DNA of 64,000 bases from Palsa-504 sp963839095 (GCA_963839095.1 CAWIUF010000070.1:1-64000), one strand, 5' to 3'; positions 19,124 to 27,505 are shown, counted from the stretch's first letter. The notes: generated by a model not told the origin, from the sequence alone. Translations and numbers: made by a program.

Positions 19124-19779
19124 GCGGCGCGAGGTCCTCGCGAAGGCGCTAGCCGCGCGGGAGCCGGATGGTCGCCTCAATAGCCAGACGGCGAGACTGG
19201 CTCACCTTTCACACACGACGCCCTTCCCTTTCCCGCGTGCTAGCACCGGCAGCCACAGCCGCAGCCCCGCCGGGTTCGCCTCAGCAATCACGCCAATCCA
19301 CAGGAAGTGGCCGCGAATCACCGTAGGCCAAAATCCCCGCTCCCATCCGCGGCAGAATCCCGACACCCACGCACGGCGAGATCCCCGACACCCACGCGCA
19401 GCGAGATCCCGGTGCACCCTCAAGCAGCACCATCCCGCCGCGAACCGACAGACACCACCAGCAGCACGCACCCAGCCACTACCAGCGGGTACCTAACGGA
19501 AACAACCCTCCAAGCCGCGAATATAGGGCATAAGTTACATACCGGGGTACATAGATCTGGCCATGCGGCCGAAGCGGAGCGCCCGGTACGTTCAGTATTG
19601 GCGAGGTCTGGGCGGGGGTGGTGACGCCCACCTGCCCCGGCAACACGCGCACGTACGTGCGCGCGCAGGCGTACGCACAGCACGCACACCCGCCTCGCCG
19701 TCGTCACGGCGGCCGGCCGCCTGACGGCCGACGCCAATACCGCGTGACCAGGGGCGGGAACCGCTGGTGGGGGAAGGAC
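19068..19779. other. Gene-poor region with inverted and direct repeats
   Basis: No reading frame here looks genuine. AGGTGAGCCAG near 19090 is complementary to CTGGCTCACCT near 19195, enclosing about 95 bp. At about 19350-19420 a roughly 24-bp motif, GCGAGATCCCCGACACCCACGC, is repeated about three times. An AT-richer patch at 19520-19560 may be a promoter for the next gene. Confidence 0.4.
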
Positions 19780-20623
19780 GTGAGTTCGGCTGAACTCGGT
19801 ACAACGGCACGCGCCGGGGCTCGTCGCTGACCGGCTGACCGAACTAGCCCGGCAAGAGGCCTCCGGCGCCTTGCAGGTTGACGGCGATCCCGGCGGGACC
19901 ATCTACCTGAGAGACGGCCGGCTCGCCTTCGCCGAATCGGAGATCGTCCCCGACCTGGGCGCCCGCCTGGTCAACTCGCGCCGCCTCGGGGTCGACCAGT
20001 GGCGCCTGGCCCAGCGCGACAGCCAGCCGGACGTCTCCGCCGGCGACCTGCTGCTGCGCCGGGGACTGCTCGACGCGGCCGAATGGCAGACCCTGGTCCG
20101 GTCCGCGGCCCTGGACGCGCTGCTCGCGCTGGCCAGCCAGCTGGTCCGGGCCCGGGCGGGAGCGTGCACCTGCTTCGTCCCGCACCGGGCGCTCCGGTGC
20201 CCAGGACCGGGCCTGGGCCTGGACATCGGATCGGCCTGGGAGCACGCCTGGCAGGAGGCCGTGCGGCTGGCCGGCTACGACGTCGCGCCCGACGCCCGGC
20301 TCCGCTTGCGCGGCCGGTCCCGGCTGGTCTTCGGGCGCGAGGCGAACGTGGTGCTCGGGCAGATGGACGGCCGCGCCACCATCCGCGAGCTGGCCTGGCG
20401 CAACGGCCTGGCGCTGTTCGCCATGATGGACTGGGCTGCGCGGCTGATCCAGGACGGCGTATGCGCCATCACCAGCCCGGAGTACGCCGCCGTCCGCCAT
20501 CAGAACATGGCTGTCCGGCAGCCGAACGCAGCCGTTCGCCACCAGGCCGCGGCCGTCCAGTGGACCCCGCCGGACCTGAGCCTGCTCGGCCGGGTCCTGA
20601 CCAAGCTCAGGCAGCTGGACTAA
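19780..20623 (+). CDS. DUF4388-like (PATAN-type) protein (frameshifted start)
   Basis: About 280 residues. The N-terminus VADRLTELARQEASGALQV followed by GTIYLRDGRLAFAESEI resembles the DUF4388 domain found in two-component and motility regulators. A middle segment, SAGDLLLRRGLLDAAEWQTL, is also seen in such proteins. The GTG at 19780 (VSSAELGTTARAG) has GGGGAAGGAC upstream; a 1-base break near 19816 joins it to the domain. The C-terminus ends LTKLRQLD, a hexapeptide unit copied twice more after the stop. The function is not established. Confidence 0.55.
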
Positions 20624-20664
20624 AACTCAGGCAGCTGGACCAAGACCTCAGGCAGCTGGACTAA
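20603..20664. repeat. Triplicated gene end (about 20-bp units)
   Basis: AAGCTCAGGCAGCTGGACT occurs three times in tandem, with small changes. The unit encodes KLRQLD and the stop codon of the DUF4388-like gene lies at the first junction, so the gene end itself has been duplicated downstream. Confidence 0.8.
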
Positions 20665-20665
20665 G

Positions 20666-21547
20666 TTACCCAGAGGGCGTGCGGTCCGGGTCCGGGGTGA
20701 GCCAGCCGAAGCCGGTGGAAAACCGGACCACGTTGGTCAGCGTGCCCACCCCGGAAATGCCGATCTCCACCTCGTCGCCCGCGGCCAACGTGAAGCTCAG
20801 CTCGGGGACCAGCCCGGTCCCGGTGGACAGGATCACGCCCTGCGGGAAGCCGAACGACCGGAACAGGTACTCCACCAGTTCCGCCAGCTCCCGGTGCAGC
20901 TGCCCGGTCGACGTCGAACCGGACCACACGACCGCACCGCCCCGGCGGACCGCGACGGTAATCGTCAGCGCCCCGAGACCAGACAGCTCCCACACCGGGG
21001 TGATGCCCGGCCCGATGGCGCACGCCCCGGCGTAGATCTTCGCCTGCGGTACGTACAGCGGGTTCTGCCCCTCGATGTCGCGCGACGAAACGTCGTCGCA
21101 GATCGTCACGCCGACGATCTCACCGGAAGCGTTGCAGACCAGCGCGAGCTCGGGCTCGGGCACGCTGATCGCGGAGTCCGGCCGGATCCCGATCGGCTCG
21201 CCGTCCCCGCACACCCGCCAGGCCGGGCTCTTGAAGAACAGCTCGGGCCGCTCCGCCTCATAAACCCGCGCGTACACGTCGGCGACGTCGCTCTCTTCCT
21301 GCCGGGCCGCGCTGGACCGCTCGTAGGTGACGCCGCACGCCCACACCTCGGTCAGCCCGTCGACCGGCGGCAGCGCCCGCAGCGGCCCGGCCGCCACAGC
21401 GCCGGGCGACGACACCACCGACCGCATCCGCTCCAGCGGCATGCTGAGCAGCTCGGCCACGGACCCGACGGGCAGCACCCGCGGCCCCGCCTCGCCGGTC
21501 ACCGCGACCCGCACGCCGTCCGGCCCCGCGTACCTGATGATCTGCAC
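20666..21547 (-). CDS. Fumarylacetoacetate hydrolase (FAH) family protein
   Basis: Intact, 293 residues. ERPELFFKSPAWRVCGDGEP, DSAISVPEPELALVCNASGE and ICDDVSSRDIEGQNPLYVPQ carry the metal-binding Glu/Asp residues of the fold. VILSTGTGLVPELSFTLAAG and GDEVEIGISGVGTLTNVVRF complete the C-terminal domain. Family members hydrolyse or decarboxylate oxo-acids. The start is GTG 21547, with GAGGAG 11 bases upstream. A membrane-protein gene ending at 21573 lies upstream on the same strand. Confidence 0.88.
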   Translation of the reverse strand: MQIIRYAGPDGVRVAVTGEAGPRVLPVGSVAELLSMPLERMRSVVSSPGAVAAGPLRALPPVDGLTEVWACGVTYERSSAARQEESDVADVYARVYEAERPELFFKSPAWRVCGDGEPIGIRPDSAISVPEPELALVCNASGEIVGVTICDDVSSRDIEGQNPLYVPQAKIYAGACAIGPGITPVWELSGLGALTITVAVRRGGAVVWSGSTSTGQLHRELAELVEYLFRSFGFPQGVILSTGTGLVPELSFTLAAGDEVEIGISGVGTLTNVVRFSTGFGWLTPDPDRTPSG

Positions 21548-21572
21548 GGCTCTGCACTCCTCGGAGCCCTCG

Positions 21573-22170
21573 TCAGGAGGTGGCGGGGGCGCTGGCTTCG
21601 GTGTGGCTGACGCGCCCAGGGTAGCTCTTGGTGAACTTCAGCATGTAGCTGATGATCACGACCGGGATGGCCGTGCCGAGCAGCAGGTCGGCCACGCGGT
21701 GGCTGCCGCTGCGCTCGACGGCCGCGGCGGCGACCCGGGAGACGCCGCTGGCGAAGATGGCCGCCCCCCAGCCGGCGCTGAGCACGCGGTTGATCTTCTT
21801 GAAGGTCGGCGAGCCCCAGTGGCCTTCGGCGTGCTCTGCCGCGCGAACTGCTCGGTGAACGGCATGACCGGGATCAGGGCGAGGATGACGAGCCCGACGA
21901 CGGACCGACACCGGACCCGGCCCAGGTGGCCAGCCAGCGGTCGGTGCCCGCGCTCCCGGCGAAGCCGCCACGGCCAGCGCGGTGAACAGGGCCAGCGAGG
22001 TGACATTGAGGATCTTGGCGGCCAGACCGGCGGACCGCCACCGTGGCGACGGCGGCGCACAGGGCCGCGACGAGCCCCGCCACGCCCACGTCGCCGGGCG
22101 GTAGCACCCGGGTCAGCAGCGAGAAGGCGATCAGCGGCAGGAACGACAGGATCAGCGGCAGTGGTTTCAT
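21573..22170 (-). CDS. Integral membrane protein (frameshifted)
   Basis: About 200 residues, not assigned to a family. The start at ATG 22170 reads MKPLPLILSFLPLIAFSLL, then GLVAALCAAVATVAV. After a break it continues AKILNVTSLALFTALA, VVGLVILALIPVMPFTEQFA and finally VADLLLGTAIPVVIISYMLK. Five or six hydrophobic segments are visible, and at least two frame breaks (near 22030 and 21840) must be closed. It lies between the FAH gene and the BASS transporter on the same strand. Confidence 0.6.
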
Positions 22171-22239
22171 GACTCCGAGCCGGCCGGCGGATCTCCGGCG
22201 GCGCAAAACCCACAACCTTTCCCCCGAACGGGGCACCTG

Positions 22240-23169
22240 CTACGCCCCGGCCACCCCCTCCCGGTGTCCCGTCCGGCCCGCCCGGTAGGCCGCCGCCGAG
22301 CCGAAGATGAGCACCAGCAGCCCGTAGATCCCCAGCGGCGCGGCCGCCGCGGCCCCGAACGCGCTGGCCGCGATGCCCGCCGCCACCGCGAAGTCCCGCA
22401 TCCCGGTGGTCAGCACGATGGCGGTCCGCCGTTCCGGCGGCGCCCCGCGCGCCAGCACGACGCCCAGGCCCGCCGCCCCGGCCAGGTAGACCACCAGCGC
22501 CGCCGCGATGCCGGCCTCGCTGGCCCGCACCTGGATCTGGCTGGCGACCTGCCACAGCAGCACCAGCAGGCTGAGGGTGCCGATCACCCGGGCCAGCGGC
22601 TGCTCCCGCCCGCCCCACGGGTCCACCGAGCGCAGCGCCGACCCCGCCGCCAGCGGCAGCGCCACCACCAGCGCCAGCGTGACCAGCAGGGACAGCTGCG
22701 AAGCGGAGGAGTGCGCCCCGGCCAGGCGCAGGATGGGCCCGGCCAGCAGCACGGTCAGCACCGTCGACGCGGCCAGCAGCCCCGCCGCCAGCACCGCGTC
22801 CCCGCCGGCCAGGCCGGTCAGCGCGACCGAGGCGACCTCGGCCGGCGCCACCCCGGCTGACAGGATGCCGCCGCGGGCGGCGGCGCCGCTGGCCAGGTGG
22901 CTGGCTAGCCAGGCCAGCACGGGCAGCCCGATGGTCGTGGCCGGGAGCACCACCGCCAGCCGCCGCCCGGCCGTCCGGACCGCGCCCATCTCGGCGAACG
23001 TCATCGAGGTGCCGGTGCAGAACACCAGGATCGCCAGCGCGATCACGATGCCGTCGGCGGCCTCGGCCCGCCGTCCCGGCGCGGACCAGGCGATCCCGGC
23101 CGCCGCCGTGACCAGCACCAGCGGCAGCAGGAACTTCTCGAGCGCGTCGGCCAGCCGCGTCAGGGTCAG
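22240..23169 (-). CDS. Bile acid:sodium symporter (BASS) family transporter
   Basis: About 310 residues with roughly nine to ten hydrophobic helices. GIVIALAILVFCTGTSMTFA, GILSAGVAPAEVASVALTGL and AIVLTTGMRDFAVAAGIAAS match BASS signatures, including the GxxPxE-type and crossing-helix regions. No ATG or GTG precedes the first helix (LTRLADALEKFLLPLVLVTA), so the start is uncertain. It overlaps the stop of the glutamate-synthase-like fragment. The substrate in actinomycetes is generally an organic acid anion and is unknown here. Confidence 0.78.
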   Translation of the reverse strand: MTLTRLADALEKFLLPLVLVTAAAGIAWSAPGRRAEAADGIVIALAILVFCTGTSMTFAEMGAVRTAGRRLAVVLPATTIGLPVLAWLASHLASGAAARGGILSAGVAPAEVASVALTGLAGGDAVLAAGLLAASTVLTVLLAGPILRLAGAHSSASQLSLLVTLALVVALPLAAGSALRSVDPWGGREQPLARVIGTLSLLVLLWQVASQIQVRASEAGIAAALVVYLAGAAGLGVVLARGAPPERRTAIVLTTGMRDFAVAAGIAASAFGAAAAAPLGIYGLLVLIFGSAAAYRAGRTGHREGVAGA

Positions 23170-23542
23170 TACGGGCCGCCCGGGATCCAGTTGGTGCCAG
23201 CCAGCGGTACCCGGGCCATCGCGGCCGCCTCGACCGTGAGCGCGACCAGGTCGTCGGGCTCCAGGTGGTGCACGTCGGACTTGCCGCACGCCCGCGCCAG
23301 CGAGGTCAGCTCCATGGTCAGCGCCTTGAGGTAGTTGGTCACCCAGCGGGCCCCGGTTTCCGGGTCGAGCCGCTCGCTCAGCCCCGGGTCCTGGGTGGTC
23401 ACCCCCACCGGGCACATCCCGGTGTGGCAGTGGTGACAGCGACCGGGCACGGTGCCCAGCGCAGCATAGTCCGCGGTCGCGTCCACGTCCTGATCGCCCT
23501 GCCGGTAGGTGGGCTTGTTGCAGCCCAGCGCGATCAGCGCGG
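23166..23542 (-). pseudogene. C-terminal fragment of FMN-binding glutamate-synthase-like protein
   Basis: The piece reads ALIALGCNKPTYRQGDQDVD, then the Fe-S region CHHCHTGMCPVGVTTQDP, GARWVTNYLKALTMELTSLA and CGKSDVHHLEPDDLVALTVE. These are the last roughly 125 residues of the GltB-like FMN subunit (GlxD/MgsC type). The catalytic FMN barrel that should precede it is absent. The homology stops at about 23540, where a gene on the other strand begins, so this is a truncation or rearrangement junction. Confidence 0.75.
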
Positions 23543-23995
23543 ATGTCGCCGACCCTCGGCCGTTCCGTCTGCCTCGCCCAGCTGCCATCCCGCCTGGCCG
23601 GCGCCGGCACCCTGGTTACCGTCCGGCTGCCGGACGGCCAGGACATCCAGGCCCGGGTCACCGCCAAGGCTAAGGACAAGGCCAGCCCCGACACCACCTG
23701 CGTCGACCTCACCCACGGCCGCGCCCTCCTCCGCCCGACCGGCGAAAAAGGCCCCCGCATCCTCGCCAGGCTCTCCGCCATCGACCTCGATGACAACCTC
23801 GTCCCCGACGGCGCCGCCCTCCGCACCGCTGTCGCCACCGTCGCCACCGACATCATCCGCGACGACCGAGACGGCCCCCGCTCCTACCTGCTCCACTGCG
23901 AACGCTCGGTCGGCCAGTACCTGTTCGACGCCCTGCTGCGGGCCGGCGCCGAGTACGGCCTGGCCGTAGACGGCTTCCGGCCCGCAGCGCTGTGA
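23543..23995 (+). CDS. Sarcosine oxidase gamma subunit / GcvT-fold-like protein
   Basis: 150 residues. VCVDLTHG-type and ALLRPTGEKGPRILARLSAI, VATVATDIIRDDRDGPRSYL and HCERSVGQYLFDALLRAGAE look like the aminomethyltransferase fold of SoxG/MgdD-type subunits. ATG 23543 coincides with the junction to the truncated glutamate-synthase gene, so the N-terminus may be incomplete. Both neighbours belong to N-methylglutamate or sarcosine metabolism clusters in other bacteria, which supports the assignment. The family call is by eye only. Confidence 0.5.
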   Translation: MSPTLGRSVCLAQLPSRLAGAGTLVTVRLPDGQDIQARVTAKAKDKASPDTTCVDLTHGRALLRPTGEKGPRILARLSAIDLDDNLVPDGAALRTAVATVATDIIRDDRDGPRSYLLHCERSVGQYLFDALLRAGAEYGLAVDGFRPAAL

Positions 23996-24006
23996 CCCCG
24001 CCCCCG

Positions 24007-24504
24007 TCAGGCGGGGAGACGGAGCAGCTCACCGGTGGGCAGCAGCGGGGGACCGGCCAGCTGCCAGTCGAAGCCGCCCGCCAGCTTGATCAGCTCCGGC
24101 GGCGGCACCGGGCCGCCCGCCGCGCGCTCGGCCGCCGCCGCGGCCACGTGGAACCCCTCGAAGCCACCGGGGGTATGCAGGGTCAGGAAATGCGCCCCTT
24201 CTCCCACCGGGGTGGCGAACGTGTGCGGCGTACCCCGGCTGACGTGTACCAGACCGCCCGCGGTCACCTCGGTGACCTGGCCGTCCACGTGTACCAGCAG
24301 AGTGCCGGAGATGACCACGAAGGTCTCGTCGGAGGCCGGGTGCTGGTGCAGCGGCGGCCCGGCCGTGGCCGCCGGGACGTGGCAGTCGATGACGGCCGCC
24401 GTTCCCGCGGTGTCCTCGCTGGACAGCAGGATGTCGAGCCCGCGCCCAGCCCGGCTGGCCGCATCGTGTCGGTCAGCCAACCCGGGCAGTACGACAGTAG
24501 ACAT
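24007..24504 (-). CDS. Cupin-domain protein
   Basis: 165 residues with one cupin barrel. VPAATAGPPLHQHPASDETF provides the first metal-binding motif (HxH then Glu), and GLVHVSRGTPHTFATPVGEG the second (His). The C-terminal helix AAAAAERAAGGPVPPPELIK is typical of quercetinase-like single-domain cupins. ATG 24504 has GAGGAAGG upstream. It follows the SnoaL-like gene by 46 bp on the same strand, so the two form an operon under the operator at 25029-25075. Confidence 0.85.
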   Translation of the reverse strand: MSTVVLPGLADRHDAASRAGRGLDILLSSEDTAGTAAVIDCHVPAATAGPPLHQHPASDETFVVISGTLLVHVDGQVTEVTAGGLVHVSRGTPHTFATPVGEGAHFLTLHTPGGFEGFHVAAAAAERAAGGPVPPPELIKLAGGFDWQLAGPPLLPTGELLRLPA

Positions 24505-24549
24505 GGTGATACCTTCCTCGTTCGGTAGAAAGACCCAAGGCCAGCTGGC

Positions 24550-25011
24550 CTAGGACGCCAGCCGGTCCAGCACGCCGGTCTGGGCCAGCACGGCGAACCG
24601 GTCCGGCACCCCCCAGTGCTCGGCGATCCGGCCATCGGCGATCCGGGCCACGTCGATGACGGTGAAGTCGACCGGGCGTCCGCTCGGCGGGCCGAAGAAC
24701 GGGCCGGTCGCGGTGCCCCGGCCGCGGACCCGGACCCAGATGACATCGCCGGACTCGGCCGAGTCCTCGATGGTGAACGTGATGTCCGGGAAGGCGCCGT
24801 GCACGTCCCGGATCGACGCCTTCACATGCGCGATGGCCTCGGCGCCGCGCCCGGCCGTGCCGAACTGGTGCTCCACCAGGTCCGGTGAGCAGATCTCGTC
24901 CACGATCGCGTCGTTACCGGTCGCGAACCCCTCGTCGAAGATCCGCTCCAGCACCCGGTACGCCTCCGACCGGCTGGTAGCTGGCCCGCTGACAGTAGTG
25001 CCCATGCTCAT
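24550..25011 (-). CDS. SnoaL-like ester cyclase family protein
   Basis: 153 residues of the NTF2-like fold. IFDEGFATGNDAIVDEICSP, DLVEHQFGTAGRGAEAIAHV, DVHGAFPDITFTIEDSAESG and VDFTVIDVARIADGRIAEHW are the standard SnoaL segments, with the catalytic-type His and Asp. Such proteins range from polyketide cyclases to detoxifying enzymes. It starts at ATG 25011, which is preferred to ATG 25005. It is first of a two-gene unit with a cupin. Confidence 0.85.
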   Translation of the reverse strand: MSMGTTVSGPATSRSEAYRVLERIFDEGFATGNDAIVDEICSPDLVEHQFGTAGRGAEAIAHVKASIRDVHGAFPDITFTIEDSAESGDVIWVRVRGRGTATGPFFGPPSGRPVDFTVIDVARIADGRIAEHWGVPDRFAVLAQTGVLDRLAS

Positions 25012-25028
25012 GGCATGCCTCCTCTAAA

Positions 25029-25075
25029 TTTGATCCGATAGTTCTTCGGATCAATAAAGCTATCTTAGGATCAAA
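25029..25075. promoter_or_regulatory. TTGATCCGA inverted repeat, operator/promoter of the SnoaL-cupin operon
   Basis: TTGATCCGA (25030-25038) and TCGGATCAA (25046-25054) form a perfect dyad with a 7-base spacer, and a third half-site AGGATCAAA lies at 25067-25075. The region is strikingly AT-rich compared with its surroundings and lies 18-65 bp upstream of the start, so it likely holds promoter and repressor sites. Confidence 0.6.
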
Positions 25076-25115
25076 TGAGCCTGCCGGTCAAACGACTTCC
25101 AGGCAGCACGAAAAA

Positions 25116-25141
25116 ACGCCCGGGCACGACTGCCCGGGCGT
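25116..25141 (-). terminator. Rho-independent terminator (minus strand)
   Basis: ACGCCCGGGCA and TGCCCGGGCGT form an 11-bp perfect stem with loop CGAC. On the minus strand it is followed by six T residues. It would end a transcript coming from the small reading frame at 25160-25252. Confidence 0.75.
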
Positions 25142-25159
25142 CAAAACCACCAAGAACCG

Positions 25160-25252
25160 CTAGCGGAACTCCAGCCCCTCGAAGGTCCCGGCCGGCCGCC
25201 ACTTGTCGATGTAGGCGAAGTAGGCGCTAGGCCCGTACGGGTAACCCCGCAT
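25160..25252 (-). CDS. Small ORF, 30 aa, or C-terminal gene remnant
   Basis: The frame encodes an aromatic-rich peptide beginning MRGYPYGPSAYFAYIDKW and ending FEGLEFR, directly followed by a strong terminator. No ribosome site precedes the ATG, and the frame stays open upstream (TFVFDMRGYPYG), so it may be the tail of a lost larger enzyme. A dyad (25260-25271) lies eight bases upstream of the ATG. I do not recognise the parent family. Confidence 0.35.
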   Translation of the reverse strand: MRGYPYGPSAYFAYIDKWRPAGTFEGLEFR

Positions 25253-25259
25253 GTCAAAA

Positions 25260-25325
25260 ACGAACGTTCGTCTTGACGGATGCGACTGGCTGGGCGCAAG
25301 CTGTAAATAAAAGAACGGTCGTTCT
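25260..25325. promoter_or_regulatory. Two GAACG/CGTTC palindromes (probable TetR operators)
   Basis: ACGAACGTTCGT (25260-25271) and AGAACGGTCGTTCT (25312-25325) are near-perfect dyads sharing GAACG and CGTTC half-sites. They bracket an AT-rich stretch upstream of the DUF3040 gene, which is followed by a TetR gene. Autoregulation by that TetR protein is the natural inference. Confidence 0.6.
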
Positions 25326-25347
25326 CTATTCGGAAGGCGGGCACATC

Positions 25348-25652
25348 ATGTCGCTATCCGAGCGTGACCTCCAGGTCCTGGCCGAGCTCGAGCACGACCT
25401 CGGGCGCCCGTCTGCCGGGACGCGGCTGTACCTGCTGATCCGGGCCGCCCGATCCGCGTGGCACGGGCTGCTGCTGCCGGTGGTGGTCCTGGCCGCCGGG
25501 CCGGCCTGCTCGCCGCCGGAATCCTGGCCGGCCCGGCCGCTGGCGGCGTCGCCAGCGAGCTGATGATCGTGGCCGGGGTCTCGGCGATCTGCTACGCCGC
25601 CTGCGCGGGCGCGACCGCGTGGCCGTCGCACCGCGCCCGGAAGCGAGCATGA
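25348..25652 (+). CDS. DUF3040 family membrane protein (one frameshift)
   Basis: About 100 residues. The opening MSLSERDLQVLAELEHDLGR is the DUF3040 signature. It is followed by a first hydrophobic helix (LLLPVVVLAAG) and, after a 1-base break near 25505, by LLAAGILAGPAAGG and IVAGVSAICYAACAGATAW. DUF3040 proteins are small actinobacterial membrane proteins of unknown role. The stop lies 4 bp before the TetR start, so both are cotranscribed. Confidence 0.75.
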
Positions 25653-25656
25653 CCTG

Positions 25657-26244
25657 ATGCCGAAGGTCTCGCAGCAGTACCGGGACGCCCAGCGCGAGCA
25701 CATCCTGGCCGCGGCGCGCCGCTGCTTCCTGCGCGACGGCTTTCACGCGACTTCCATGCAAGACCTGTTCGCCGAGGCCGGGCTCTCGTCGGGAGCCGTC
25801 TACGGGTATTTCGCCAGCAAGGACGAGATGATCATGGCCATCGCGGAGGAGAACGCGCGCGAGGTCCTGGCCGCGATGCACGCGGCCGCGGCCAGGCACC
25901 CGGGCCGCCCGGCCGGGGAGGCGCTGGCCGAAGCGCTCGAGATCATCCTCGCCCGGGACGCCCAGGACGGCCTGGGCGGCATGGCCCTGCTCGTCTGGGC
26001 CGAGGCGCTGCGCAGCCCCGGCCTCGCCGCGCAGTTCCGCGACCTGTTCGCCCGGCTGCGCGCCGATCTCGCCGCGGTCGTGCGCGACCACCAGCACGGC
26101 GGCGGACTGCCCGGCGGCGTCTCCGCCGAGGCCGTCGCCACGGTCCTGCTCTCGGTCGTGCCCGGGTGCATCCTGCAGCTGGCCCTCGTCGGCCCCGAAG
26201 CCGTCTCCGGCGCCCCCCGCGCCGTCCGCGCCCTGTGGCCGTAG
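25657..26244 (+). CDS. TetR-family transcriptional regulator
   Basis: Intact, 195 residues. The N-terminal helix-turn-helix reads QREHILAAARRCFLRDGFHA, TSMQDLFAEAGLSSGAVYGY and FASKDEMIMAIAEENAREVL. The C-terminal ligand domain is helical. It lies directly behind the DUF3040 gene and two GAACG-type dyads, so it likely represses this operon. The ligand is unknown. Confidence 0.9.
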   Translation: MPKVSQQYRDAQREHILAAARRCFLRDGFHATSMQDLFAEAGLSSGAVYGYFASKDEMIMAIAEENAREVLAAMHAAAARHPGRPAGEALAEALEIILARDAQDGLGGMALLVWAEALRSPGLAAQFRDLFARLRADLAAVVRDHQHGGGLPGGVSAEAVATVLLSVVPGCILQLALVGPEAVSGAPRAVRALWP

Positions 26245-26251
26245 CCGCGTA

Positions 26252-26272
26252 ACCCGGTAAAGATCACCGGGT
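26252..26272. terminator. Short hairpin after the TetR gene
   Basis: ACCCGGT-N7-ACCGGGT forms a 7-bp perfect stem eight bases after the TetR stop. Just beyond it, 26268-26339 on the minus strand, a 23-codon frame (MSLGTHPRQILLGLGRDFAI) could be a C-terminal remnant of a lost gene, but it is too short to call. Confidence 0.5.
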
Positions 26273-26347
26273 CGCGTCGATGGCGAAGTCGCGGCCCAGG
26301 CCCAGCAGGATCTGCCTCGGGTGTGTGCCGAGTGACATGGAACGAGG

Positions 26348-27505
26348 TCAGCGGTCCGCACTGTCCTCGCCGGGGCGCTGGCTCAGCCGGTCCCCCGCGA
26401 GGTGGTCGGCTTCGGCCACCGCGCGGGCGAAGCCCCGGGGATCTTCCTGCGGCACGTTGTGGCCGACCGGCAGGGCGCGGTGCGCGTACCTGCCCGTGAA
26501 ACGCGCGCGGTACGGCGCGCCGTCGCCGGGCGGCGTGAAGGGATCGTACACGCCGTCCACGGTGACCGCGGGCACCCCGATGGCCGGAGCCGCGCCCAGC
26601 CGCTGCTCGATGTCGGCGTACCGCGGGTCACCCGCAACCGGGTCCAGCCGCCAGCGGTAGTTGTCGATGATGACGGCCACGTAATCTGGGTTGTCGAAGG
26701 CCGCCGCGGTGGTGTCGTACGTGGCCTGGCTGAATCTCCACGTGGGGGAGTTGAACCGCCAGATGAGTTCCCCCAGTTCGTGCCGGAACTCGGTCAGGCC
26801 CTTCATGCCCCGGTCGGTGGCGAAGTAGTACTGGTACCACGACGCCCATTCCAGGCTGGGCCTGACCGGCTCGGTGCTGGCCGCCGGGCTCGTGATCAGG
26901 TAGCCCGTCGTCGAGACCAGCGCCCGGCAGCGCCCCGGCCACAGCGCCGCGATGATGTCGGCCGACCGCGACCCCAGGTCAAAGCCGGCCAGGATGGCCT
27001 TCTCGATCCTGAGCGCGTCCATCAGGGCCAGCACGTCGAGGGCCAGCACCGACTGCTGGGCGTCGCGCTGCGTGCGGCCGGACCGGAAGGTCGTGGTGCC
27101 GTGCCCGCGCATGTACGGGACGATCACCCGGTAGCCCTGCGCCGCCAGCAACGGCGTTACCTGGGCGAAGCTGTGAATGCCGTAGGGGAATCCGTGCAGC
27201 AGCAGGACCGGGCGGCCATCAGCCGGGCCGGCCTCGACGTAGCCGACGTTCAGGACGCCGGCGTCGACCTGCTTTACCGGGCCGAAGAAGCCTGCCACCC
27301 TGGTTGGCGCCGTCACCGTCCCGGACGGAGCCAGGTCCCCGGACGAAGCCAGGTCGAGGACGGACCCGGTGGCCCGGCCAGCCTGCGCCTTCGCGCTGGC
27401 GGCGAGGGCGAGCTGGGCGCCGCTGACGGCTCCGACGCCCAGGGCCGCGCTGCCCAGGAACCGGCGGCGGCCAGCGGCGATCTCGGCGGGCATGCTCGTC
27501 TCCAC
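26348..27505 (-). CDS. Tat-exported alpha/beta hydrolase with Asp nucleophile
   Basis: 385 residues, intact. The N-terminus has a twin-arginine signal (GRRRFLGSAALGVGAVSGAQ). The catalytic domain shows the oxyanion HGFP (LLLHGFPYGIHSFAQVTPLL), VPYMRGHGTTTF, and a nucleophile elbow AGFDLGSRSADI in which Asp replaces the usual Ser. Asp nucleophiles are typical of epoxide hydrolases and haloalkane dehalogenases. A late VGHNVPQEDPRG supplies the catalytic His, and DGVYDPFTPP a likely acid. It is expected outside the membrane. An in-frame ATG four codons inside is an alternative start. Confidence 0.85.
   Translation of the reverse strand: METSMPAEIAAGRRRFLGSAALGVGAVSGAQLALAASAKAQAGRATGSVLDLASSGDLAPSGTVTAPTRVAGFFGPVKQVDAGVLNVGYVEAGPADGRPVLLLHGFPYGIHSFAQVTPLLAAQGYRVIVPYMRGHGTTTFRSGRTQRDAQQSVLALDVLALMDALRIEKAILAGFDLGSRSADIIAALWPGRCRALVSTTGYLITSPAASTEPVRPSLEWASWYQYYFATDRGMKGLTEFRHELGELIWRFNSPTWRFSQATYDTTAAAFDNPDYVAVIIDNYRWRLDPVAGDPRYADIEQRLGAAPAIGVPAVTVDGVYDPFTPPGDGAPYRARFTGRYAHRALPVGHNVPQEDPRGFARAVAEADHLAGDRLSQRPGEDSADR

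Noticed and set aside
19090..19205. Inverted repeat AGGTGAGCCAG / CTGGCTCACCT, considered as a MITE
   Set aside because: Only 11-bp arms, no target duplication seen, and no second copy in the window. Kept only as part of the gap description.
19092..19496. 134-codon frame after the nitroreductase
   Set aside because: The translation is dominated by repeat-derived Pro/Arg/Ser residues and has no ribosome site.
25021..25080. Riboswitch in the SnoaL-cupin leader
   Set aside because: The structure is a compact operator-like dyad close to the start. No known riboswitch core is visible.
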